From assembly GCA_039545275.1 (NCBI GenBank), contig BCHS01000008.1:124001-188000 (forward strand): a stretch of 64,000 nucleotides of DNA, read 5' to 3'. The DNA comes from Pseudomicrostroma phylloplanum. Its lineage: Eukaryota > Basidiomycota > Exobasidiomycetes > Microstromatales. The first letter of the stretch is position 1, and every line of letters starts with the position of its first letter. A program made the translations under genes and the position numbers. This document shows, one piece after another, positions 50,901-58,861 of this stretch. A model generated the notes under the pieces. That model was not told the origin of the DNA and did no database searches. It saw only the letters and a program-made list of their open reading frames with translations.

Positions 50901-51533
50901 ACATTGAGGGCCGTGGACTACTCAAGAAAGACAGGTCCTTCGTCGCCTCTTCTCTTTCCACCATCACAGGCTCATTTGCGCCCAGCAAATAGAGCAGCCT
51001 CCCCTACAGGCCAAGCTCCGGCGGTGCCTCCCCTTCGACCACAATCCGCCATTGTTCCCGAGGAGCTAGAGGCAACGGTCGCTCTTGGTGAAAGGATCCG
51101 CATCAAGCTCACGCCTCCAGGTGGGCCGTCGATGCGAGGGGCGGCCGGCTCGGCTGGTACGCGAGCCGGTCAGAAGGGCAAGTACGTACCTCTGCTCGAC
51201 AATGTGATGATGAAGGCCCACGGTACCTGGCCCCTTTGGCTCAGCGAGTGGGTATTCTGGGACCCGAATATGTTCGAGCTTTCCGGAGAGGTGCCCCTCG
51301 ACTTCCATCTGGGAGAGGTCACAATTGCACTCGTACATCGCAGGCCAGTCACTACCTACTCGCGCCCTGGAAGTCCAAAGAGGCTTGGTGGCCACAGGAG
51401 GCAGGACAGCAACGACATGACTGTCGAGGATGAAGTGGTAGCTAGGCTGACGCTCATCATCAAGCATCCTCACCCGGGCGCCTACGACAACAATGTTCCT
51501 CTCCAACGTGGAGTCACCGGAACGGCTTTCTGA
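47937..51533 (+). CDS. Axl2/Bud10-like single-pass protein with cadherin-like domains
   Basis: Intronless, 1198 aa from ATG 47937. A signal peptide (about 1-33, ending ATPSLA) is followed by about four cadherin-like (CADG, dystroglycan-type) modules. Their signatures are LPSWVSFDGTTRTFSGTP, LPSWLMYSSDTYAMWGIAP, GSWLSFDAMTRTLTGTPP and SSWISYDVDTLVLSGTAP, and the segment has about ten N-x-S/T sites. One membrane segment lies at about 500-522 (IAGAVIGTIIGLLLIALLIF) with a CLRRRKRR stop-transfer. The cytoplasmic tail is about 675 residues and Ser-rich, and carries a further CADG-like unit near its end (1045-1190; see findings). Axl2 marks the axial bud site and helps septin and Cdc42 function in yeasts, so a polarity or cell-surface role is likely. 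Confidence 0.85.
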   Translation: MLWTGAKGSRASSSTLIVASLAALLSTATPSLADVAVATPLNQQYPNVAHLSQAFSWTFPESTFNSSTGAQITYAATSLPSWVSFDGTTRTFSGTPTADEDLGTTKVTVTASDGSSVSARSAFGLLVSSDPAPILTYSLQSQLPVASSLGRSQILAGNKLHIPYGWSFSVGWQGSTFYLPSDNTVYTYATINGYEPLPSWLMYSSDTYAMWGIAPTSPQSEGSEFVFVLSGANELGYAGTQTNLTIVLGEGKLSLSTSSTKYGSALQTVNGTVGIELNYTIPTDAIAVDGQGVRNSQQLNMSADTTEAGSWLSFDAMTRTLTGTPPSDVIMDSPNPTAVDIPVTVTDSLGESLTFTLPLTIYPAIFSNDTLPNVYVDAGQPFSASLSDYIRNSDQANITASYSPSNASSWISYDVDTLVLSGTAPSDLTADSKVAVTLTNLARTEGGSANSLSRRDTASNQAVFFVALNGTDAGSPTSTGGSIPAGDGTGPAAAEKRKRVIAGAVIGTIIGLLLIALLIFLCLRRRKRREAEGRAPASSVATKSPALSSSDERTLRDETSPAFIAAPFKKMMNKEGASPATLYGGSPFLHADGKTLHQEQAVANDGSELRGILITSDRYARQSGEQGARYSATGAGAAATGPYDEDVYGDNVYDQQPERPQQHGMMSALVGGAKRRQEEEEAARIAAGASHGRSQSAGLGLTGVGMDASDSGEDDPYRQRNAHARSRMSLRSSVSKESWEDDLFYEDNARDSRAATAGSFEGIGHSRTTSVNPLNAITEESEVPRRRGDGRVSSRHSHMRHRSAHVKTSPTFAATAAFAAPASDESEDYDRSYGGDHRIVINGAEDGEGAQHGSTNDFVIGTAQRVDVRELGRNGSVSARTPQLRYSHGRNESMHADAQPSPSGAFEDAEDEAQPLPQGAWAAPQGRSNRDSAFSTMTTDSNMMALSPYISYPEPGDNDDAMSASVYSPRPPSLFGGASIASNVRPEDTLRAVDYSRKTGPSSPLLFPPSQAHLRPANRAASPTGQAPAVPPLRPQSAIVPEELEATVALGERIRIKLTPPGGPSMRGAAGSAGTRAGQKGKYVPLLDNVMMKAHGTWPLWLSEWVFWDPNMFELSGEVPLDFHLGEVTIALVHRRPVTTYSRPGSPKRLGGHRRQDSNDMTVEDEVVARLTLIIKHPHPGAYDNNVPLQRGVTGTAF

Positions 51534-52584
51534 GCACGAGCGGGCGCGTATAAGCGACCTCTCCCTTCTCTGGTCACCATGGTTTCTCATTTCTCTTGGT
51601 TTCGCTCTATACTTCCTCTGTATCTATATGCCACGGACGCCTCATCGCCTCTCACTCTCTCTGGGCTTCTCCCCTTTACTGTTGCTCCTTCTCTTTGTTG
51701 TACCCTTTCACTTGTCGCGCGTCTCTGTTGTGCGGAATATCAATGGACACTTTCTAGACTTCCGCGAGTGCTGGGATAGAAATCATAAATCGGACGCAAA
51801 GTACGACACAGCGGGGACGGAATATAAAATTGTGAATCAAGATGAGGGTGCAGCTGAGTGTACAACTCTCGTTTCCCTGTGAGCGCAGACCGCACCAAAG
51901 GGCAATACTCGCCTTTCGAGTAAAGGTCCAGTCGGGGTAGATGGACGGAGTCAGAAGTAGGACCGATGTCTTCTGGTACATCCAAAATTGGCAGCGCCTA
52001 CCGGGGCTTGTGTCTTGCGATCTCCATCGTGGGCTGTAGGTGTGAGACCAGATTCATATGCCGTCTGCTTCGATGGTACCAGAGGCTCGGCAGCCTGGGC
52101 CTGTCTTGCCATCTTAGGCGTACCAGTCTAAAAGCAGCGAGATGTCGGGGCGCGCGTGGCGTCCGATCGCGTCTGTCAAATGTCCGACGCTGCAGGCGTC
52201 CGGGCACTGGAGCAGTGTGTCTATTTTAGCCGAGGGACGCGCCACGTGAGACGCAAGAAAGTCAACCAACGAAGCTGCCCGCATGCGTCCAGATACTCCT
52301 GGCCCTGTCGCATCTCCTTCGCCTACCCACCTCTGTGTGGCCCGCTTTCGGCATGGGGTGGCCCGATCCCCGGGATTTGACCATTCGATGCGGGAAAGCT
52401 TGGCTAAGCTGTTCATCGTCTCCAGCGACTTGGTCACGCTGTTAAATACACGAGTTGAACCAGACTTGCGTCCCGATCTCCACTAGCATTTTCTACCACA
52501 ACATACATCCCTCGACATTTGATCTCACATCTACGATCGCTGCCAATCAGTACTGGTACTGTAAGCTCGTTCTCATCAGAGAAA
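51534..52584. other. Intergenic, Axl2-like to disordered protein
   Basis: 1.05 kb between two plus-strand genes. C/T-rich stretch at 51560-51700. No supported gene. Confidence 0.5.
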
Positions 52585-54831
52585 ATGCCTCAGATCCTTG
52601 CTCGGACTACCGACTTCGAAACGACCTCATCTGAACAGTCACTTCGCCTTGAGCGACGACAAATGCTGGAACGTAGCAGGCCTACGGACGCATCCACCCC
52701 GAGCCTGCGAGAGCTCTTCCAGCAGCAGCAACATCAACTCGACCTCGTCGCTGCAGCTTCTGCCGCTGCCGCTGCCTCATCGACAATGTCAAATGCCTCC
52801 ACCAACGGCAAGGGTCAGGGTAGTCGAGGTAGTCAGAGGTTCAGCCTGCTGCGCTTCAACAAGGCTACCCCTAGCACAGCTGCGCCCCCGGCTCACTTCC
52901 GCTACGTCAAGGCCAAGACCAACACGGTAGCAGGTGCAGCACCAGAAGGCTACAGTGTGCCATTCACCTCACCTGCCGCCATGTCGGGCTCTGCGCCCTG
53001 CACACCACCCACACCGATGAGCACATTCTCCTCAGTCGAGTCCTCCTCGCCGAGCACCCCGTCACTTTCGCCCAGCTCTGGCCACTCATCTGTTCTATCC
53101 GCACACAGCCCTCCGATGCCCATCGCTGTGGCTAAGCCATCTCCTTCGGCAGAGCAAAGCGTTTTTGAGTGGTCCCCGAACAACTCACCAAAGCACCTCA
53201 GGTCCTATATGAACGACTTCTTGGGAGCCGGATCTGCCCACGCCAACGCTAAGTCTTCAGCCCGAAGTAGGCCCACCACGCTCACTGCTCAGCCCAAGAT
53301 CACAGCAGCTCCCGTCAGCAAAAAGGAGGAAACAATTCGCGACCTGGACAGTGCCAAACTTCGCAACCGCAAAGGGAGTGTCTCGGCCATCTTTCTCCCT
53401 GGCGATCTGCCATCGGACTTTCTGTCCGCCGCCTCGAGGGACATGGAAGTGGTCGCAAGGAGGACTCGCAGGATGTCCTCTGTGGACACTACGGCGACCG
53501 GTAGCGATCTAGAAAGCTGGACGCCTGTTCGCAGCAAGCTGGAACCCATTCCACCAACACCTGCGCTCAGACCTAAGTCCGCCGCTCGCACTGTCTCTTC
53601 CACTTCGACCGTGACGCTGGGGGACAGCAACATTCCTTTGCCCGTCTTCGGCGGGGCCAGTCTGCGAGAGCTCAGAAAACGCAACGCATCACGCAAGCCT
53701 GATGGCCTGAAGGTCATCGTTGCACAAAGAAGCCCCAGCGGAATGTCGGACTGCACGATTTCCGCGCCCTTGGCCCCACCGACGCCGACTTCCGCCCATG
53801 CCATCGTAGACGGTCGACCAGTGACTTACCGTGCTCTCTCACCGACGGTACCCTCTCGCGGCGGCTCTCTATATCTCAAGAAGGGGCGCGAGAGCAGGAG
53901 CCGTTCGCCAAACGTGCCCCCGTTCCCAGTACGTCAAGAGAATCTCTCGCAGCAGTCTGCCCAAAAAGAAGCCTGTCGCGTCAGTGACAGCCTGCTCTTT
54001 TCTTCGATGGATGCAGGGCTTTCGCCAGGGGCGCGAGTGTCCCTTCCCCGCTTCTCTCAATTCTTCAGCTTGAGCAGCGAAATTATGGAGAGCCTCAAGA
54101 GCGCACAAAGTCCTACGCCGGTTGCTCAACCCCTTCGCCCCCGTGCTAGCACAGTCTCTTCGGCCTTCAGCGACTACAGTACGTCCTATACCGGCATCGC
54201 TGTTTCCTCTCCCGTCAGGAGTAGGAAGAACAGCATCATCGCCCTACCTGAGGCTGACTGGCAAGGTAGCTCGCGAGCCTCGATGACACTCATGAAGAAT
54301 AGCGCAACCGCCCTGCGTCCTCGACGCGGCTCGATCTTGCAACGACTAAAGCAGGAGGCTGCGATATTTAGGGAGAGACAGGAGGGAAGGGACCGGTCCG
54401 GATCCGTGCCCTCTGTCTACTCCATGGCGTCCGCCGAGGAGTCCGCAGGAGAGGACGTGGAGGTAGAGGTAGAGGCGATTGGGGTCACAGAGGAGGGCGA
54501 GGATCCTACCTATACCGCTCCTGTGTTCAGCCTGCCTGGCTGGCAGGGTGCCGACGGCTCGCCCGCCGGACGGCGATTGAGCTTGTACGCCGCTCCTGTA
54601 ACGGATGCGACCTACCGAGCTGGCTTGCGTCACTCGCGTCCTTCCTTGGGACTCATTTGGAACTGGGAAGATGAGCTGGCCCGAAGCATTGTACGTGACA
54701 ACCGCTTCAGCCAGGCTACGGGCGCATCGCGTCTGTCCATCTCGACGACTTCGGGCGAGAGTAGCTCAACGACCTTGACCACACCGCCTGCACCTCATCA
54801 GGCGCGGACCAATGTCAAGGCAGTGGTGTAG
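52585..54831 (+). CDS. Hypothetical Ser-rich disordered protein
   Basis: Intronless, 748 aa from ATG 52585 (MPQILARTTDF). The frame is open 66 bases further upstream but contains no ATG there. N-terminal part: SLRLERRQMLERSRP and LRELFQQQQHQLDLVAAASA, a charged helix ending in short poly-Gln and poly-Ala. The middle is Ser/Thr/Pro-rich with many Ser-Pro/Thr-Pro sites (CTPPTPMSTFSS, SPSTPSLSPSS), basic RKGSVSAIF and RTRRMSSVD phospho-site-like motifs. The C-terminal part has an acidic run (EEDVEVEVEAIG-like) and a more ordered SLGLIWNWEDELARSIVRDN. Looks like a phospho-regulated, intrinsically disordered regulator. I do not recognise it. Confidence 0.65.
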   Translation: MPQILARTTDFETTSSEQSLRLERRQMLERSRPTDASTPSLRELFQQQQHQLDLVAAASAAAAASSTMSNASTNGKGQGSRGSQRFSLLRFNKATPSTAAPPAHFRYVKAKTNTVAGAAPEGYSVPFTSPAAMSGSAPCTPPTPMSTFSSVESSSPSTPSLSPSSGHSSVLSAHSPPMPIAVAKPSPSAEQSVFEWSPNNSPKHLRSYMNDFLGAGSAHANAKSSARSRPTTLTAQPKITAAPVSKKEETIRDLDSAKLRNRKGSVSAIFLPGDLPSDFLSAASRDMEVVARRTRRMSSVDTTATGSDLESWTPVRSKLEPIPPTPALRPKSAARTVSSTSTVTLGDSNIPLPVFGGASLRELRKRNASRKPDGLKVIVAQRSPSGMSDCTISAPLAPPTPTSAHAIVDGRPVTYRALSPTVPSRGGSLYLKKGRESRSRSPNVPPFPVRQENLSQQSAQKEACRVSDSLLFSSMDAGLSPGARVSLPRFSQFFSLSSEIMESLKSAQSPTPVAQPLRPRASTVSSAFSDYSTSYTGIAVSSPVRSRKNSIIALPEADWQGSSRASMTLMKNSATALRPRRGSILQRLKQEAAIFRERQEGRDRSGSVPSVYSMASAEESAGEDVEVEVEAIGVTEEGEDPTYTAPVFSLPGWQGADGSPAGRRLSLYAAPVTDATYRAGLRHSRPSLGLIWNWEDELARSIVRDNRFSQATGASRLSISTTSGESSSTTLTTPPAPHQARTNVKAVV

Positions 54832-55570
54832 AGCGGACACTGACTGGCAGAGGTGGCCGGGAATCGAAATTATGTCTATTGTATTGTACTGTCTATACCA
54901 AAGCGCCTCTTCATCGCACTGCATCAATGTATCCCTACTTCATACACACCATCCTTGTCTTTCTGTGGATTGAACCCGTTTGTCACTGAATGGTTCACGA
55001 AGTTGTCCGAGCATAACTTCGGTGTTCCGCAAGCTCTCCTTCTATACCAAGAACAACGCAGCTACAAGTGGGCCAGCAGGTGAGCTGCCCGACCCTTTGG
55101 CCTACGATACTCTCTCGCTCACCAGAAGCAACGCACAAATGCAAGTAGCCATCATTCTGTATTTGAGAGTGCTACGGAGGCCGTCCAGAACCACATGAAG
55201 ATATGGCCGGGGAGATAAAGAGTAAGCATACAGGATATATCTGGACTCAATTGGACGGGGCTATGCAGAGAGCTGGTATAGGAGACATGTATATGCAGGT
55301 ACGAGGTGACGAAGAGGAATGACGCGATCATGACGAAAGAACGGAAGGGGTATGCAACGGCAGGTAGGTGACTGAAAGGGCTGACGAGACGATATGTGAC
55401 TCGCAGTGACGGAGTGACTTTCGTAGGGTGGTGCACTCGGGGCCTAAGACGTGAAGACTTCACATGGTTTGCTGATCCGCATTTGAGAGCCGCACCATGG
55501 CTAGTGTCGAGATTGCAGAGAAGCCGCAGGCTGAATGTATAAGCGCTGACCTCTTGCAGATGAGCGTGTG
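54832..55570. other. Convergent 3' intergenic region
   Basis: 739 bases between the disordered-protein gene and paralogue A. The antisense frame at 55152-55670 is a partial shadow of that region and has no support. Confidence 0.5.
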
Positions 55571-56039
55571 CTACTCGACTTGTGTAGTGATTCGTCCAAA
55601 GACGAGGGGCTTGAGACGCCGCATGGGCAGGTTGATGGTGCGGCCAGTGCCGAGAATCTGGACACTGCACTCCTCGTTGTTCATCTGCTGCACCTCGCCC
55701 TCAATGCGCGAGCCGGTCATCTCGAAAACGACATTATCGCCCTACAGTGAGAAAGGTGGGGAGAGTGTAAAGAATGGACAGTCAGGTTATGCTGCCTGCG
55801 CAGTTGAGGGTGACCTCTGTCGCCACGATGCTCACCACTCTAAACACTGAGGCCGACGGGCTATGGTCGTATGAGGGAGATAGCCTACCACTTGATAATG
55901 AGGGTGAAGGCGGTATGCTTCCTTGCGAGGAGGTACCAGAGCCCTGTGTGCCAGAGGGTGGAGTAAGAAATAGAAGAGGTGCACACGCCGGTCTTGAGGG
56001 ACCCGAGGGTGCAGACACAGACGAGCTCGATATCGACAT
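55571..56039 (-). CDS. Small paired-family protein A (56-residue conserved C-terminal domain)
   Basis: Two exons visible: 56039-55836 and 55741-55571, about 124 aa. The first ATG gives MSISSSSVSAPSGPSRPACA, followed by a Ser/Pro/Gly-rich stretch up to SPSASVFRV. Exon 2 is a compact 56-residue module: GDNVVFEMTGSRIEGEVQQM, then CSVQILGTGRTINLPMRRLK, then PLVFGRITTQVE and stop. The alternating hydrophobic pattern suggests a small five-strand beta-barrel (SH3/Sm/TRAM-like), but no named family is recognised. It shares 40 of 56 residues and the same intron position with the gene at 58427-58861. The N-terminus may include another upstream exon. Function unknown. Confidence 0.65.
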
Positions 56040-58426
56040 TGGGACCGGCACGGAGAGACCAGCGCAGCCCTGCAGCCGAGAGAGGTGAACTGGCGCTCTC
56101 AGGCGTGAGATAGACTGAGCTTCGACCTCAAGCGAGGCGAAGCGAAGTAGCCAAGCGCTGTCTTTAGTTTGCCAGCTGCGGGGCAGGAGAGGGTCGCGGT
56201 GTTCGGTATGCTAGTCACCGTAGGGATGCAACAGATGATGCTATGAACACGGAAAACGAAGGGACGGAAAGGAATGAGGTCGCAAGAGGAAACTGGATCA
56301 TGTCGCTAGAGACAGAGTCAGTATATAGCAATGCCGATACTCAGCGAAACGGCTGGAAGAGAGAGCCTCTTTGCTAGCAGCGGCATCTCACCGGCGGCAG
56401 TGGCAACGCCCCCCAGGGTTCAAAGCTGCTGGGGCGCCCAGCTCGTTCACTCCGCCAGGTGTGCAGCTGTCATCTCCGATGCGACCAGCCACGCAAATAA
56501 TCGCCCCGTTCTCGAGAGCTTGCTGTGAGCCGCTTCTTGCCCCGAGCCTCCACCGAGGTTCGTCTTTAGCAGAAGGCGGTTCAGACACCCTAGCATTGGG
56601 CCTTGCACCGCTGTTGTACCGGCAAGGTAGCCTACCCAGGGTGACGAGATCAGCATGCGCTGCTGTGCTGAACGACTAAAACTTCCCACATGCCTCCCCT
56701 CACTAGGCCTCCGAGAACAGTACGTTGAGTCCGCTAGCTGCTTTGTAGATGCTGATGGTAGTGGGCTACGTGGCAGTCACATCCTTGCCATGGAGGAACT
56801 GACTTCACAACATGGCTCGCGGCCGATGTATTCGGGCGGCGAGGCGAGTACGGAGGTCCCGCTGTCGGAGATGCCCGTTGTACTCCGCTTCAAGTCACGC
56901 CTTGCTCTCTGCTCGAGCAGTCCTCCTTCTCTGCCGGTCGTTCTCAAAAGCATGTTTTCGAACCGCGCCTTGCTCTAGCCTTGCCTCTTTTCCCATCGGC
57001 GAACGACACGGCCCCGCGTTGTTTGCCGGCAGCTCTCAAGCCACAAAGTACATGCGTCCTACCTGAAAACTCATTTGTCACGGACGGTAGGAGGGAGTCT
57101 GCTACTGGCGGGGCGACGTTTTCTCTGGGAGGACCATGACCACCTGCCGCTTGCGTTGCACAAGAATCGAGGCACCGCAGGCTTCGACTTGCCAGACTCC
57201 TTCCTATGCCCAGAACATGTACCCGGCATGAGAATGCTCAAGTCTGTGCTCATCGATTCTTCGCATTCGCGAAGGTTATCAAGCCGTCCGAGCTGGGCTT
57301 AGCACAATCGCTTCTTCTTTCTCAGAGGACAGCGCAGCGGGAACACGGCATTCGAGGAAAGTCCCTTCGTACTTGCCGGCTCTTGTGACAGACCCATCTA
57401 CCGGCCGCCAGAGGTTTATCTGTCGGCCGCGCAGATCCATGCCGGTGAATGAAGAACTACCAAGACGCTTAACCCCAGCGCTCGGAAGCAAGTATCCGAC
57501 ACTCTCCTCAATGACGTGGGACAGCCAGAGTGCAAGATAGCGGGCAAAGACGGTAGTCGCGAATGGCTGACAAGCCACCAGCATAGCCGGCGATGTGGGA
57601 ATGAAGATGCGGAGTTTAGCTAGGCAGATACCGGTGATTGCAAATTACACTACGGAAAGAGAGGCTATCGCCCGAACAGCTCAGCTACCTCGTTGTCTAC
57701 GTTTCCCTTGTCGGTGTTTCGAGTTGATGGTCTATACGAAAGATGCGTACACAGCCCCTCAACAGCATCCTCTTTCGGACTATGCTGTCACATGTGCCTA
57801 GGATGGGAATTTTGCGAGGCGGACGAAGAGAAAAGAAGATCGATTGCAAGACGGACTAGACACTGCGTAGGACGGGAGGCGACGTTAGCAAGCTCGCATC
57901 GCCGTTCGTCACCTCAGACTCAATCATGTCGCCATTAGACGACCGAGGCCATCGCCCTTACAAACAACAATTTCACTCTCACAGGTATTGTGTCAATGTG
58001 GTACTGATGTATTATGAACACGTTATGTGACGATGTGACATGAGAGCGGCGAGACTGGTAAATGACGTATGATGCGAACCCCACAGGTGCAGAGAGGAAC
58101 TGAGACTATGTGCAAATGGAAGATACCAGCAGGTGACTTAGATGACTTTGAGAGGCGGAAGCAGAGATGACTTGGGTGACTTGAGAAGCAGGGGTGACTT
58201 GGATGTACGGGGTACCGATGGCAGATGACTGAGAAGCTTGGTGGAACGGTGAAGTTGCAGGTGACGTGGACGTGGGACGATAGACACCCAAATGTGTCTA
58301 TCTCAGAACGTTGGCAGTGACTACAGCGCTTGAGCTGATAGATGCAGGATGTCGAAGGCCAGCTTCGCATACATTTGGCTGAGGTTGCTAGGTTGATTGT
58401 GCTGACGCCGTGATGTCTTGGTGAGA
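56040..58426. other. Gene-poor stretch between the two paralogues
   Basis: 2.4 kb without a supported gene. Frames of 60-107 codons have no splice-consistent or family support. A repeated GTGACTT motif occurs near its right end (separate entry). Confidence 0.5.
58132..58270 (+). repeat. Imperfect GTGACTT/GATGACTT repeat
   Basis: Copies of GTGACTTAGATGACTT, GATGACTTGGGTGACTT and GGTGACTTGGATG follow one another in the 3' flank of paralogue B. The right end degrades into GGTGACGTGG. Non-coding as far as can be seen. Confidence 0.55.
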
Positions 58427-58861
58427 TCACTCGACGTTAGTCGTGATGCGTCCAAAGATGAGTGGCTTCAGACGGCGCATGGGCAGAGCGACCGAGCATC
58501 GGGTACCGATGATCTGTACGTAGCAGTCCTGCTGGGTAATTTGCTGGACACGTCCTTCAATGCGCGAGCCAGTCATCTCGAAGACAACGCTGTCACCCTT
58601 ATCAGTAGGAGAGAGGAAAAAGGCGAGCAGGTCAGCTAAGCTGCGCTGAATCTGACGCCAGTCTGAGGGGCTGCAACAAGAACTCACAACTTGGAACATG
58701 GCGTCGGGAAGAGGCGTGCTAGGCGATGTGGGTGATCCGCTTAGAGAGGAGCGAGCCGAACGCAACGAGAGTGTATCGTCTGGCGAAGATGGAGGACTGC
58801 TCGCAGAGCTGTCTCTCTGGGTAGATACCGAGATGGGATGAGCCGGGAGCACTGGCGGCAA
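58427..58861 (-). CDS. Small paired-family protein B (56-residue conserved C-terminal domain)
   Basis: Exon 2 is 58597-58427, exactly as long (171 bases) as in paralogue A: GDSVVFEMTGSRIEGRVQQI, then CYVQIIGTRCSVALPMRRLK, then PLIFGRITTNVE and stop. Exon 1 ends at 58688 (DAMFQV, GTGAGT donor), with the intron in the same place as in A. Upstream in frame is a Ser/Pro-rich segment (PVLPAHPISVSTQRDSSASS) without an ATG before an in-frame stop about 55 bases beyond 58861. So the true start is either the ATG at 58699, giving about 60 aa, or an unplaced upstream exon. The coordinates mark the open part. Function unknown; it is not a pseudogene on present evidence, since the domain is conserved. Confidence 0.6.
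   Translation of the reverse strand: MPPVLPAHPISVSTQRDSSASSPPSSPDDTLSLRSARSSLSGSPTSPSTPLPDAMFQVVSSCCSPSDWRQIQRSLADLLAFFLSPTDKGDSVVFEMTGSRIEGRVQQITQQDCYVQIIGTRCSVALPMRRLKPLIFGRITTNVE

Noticed and set aside
57279..57584. Minus-strand frame of 101 codons, considered as a transposase or enzyme remnant
   Set aside because: No transposase motif (no DDE triad or zinc ribbon), no terminal repeats nearby.
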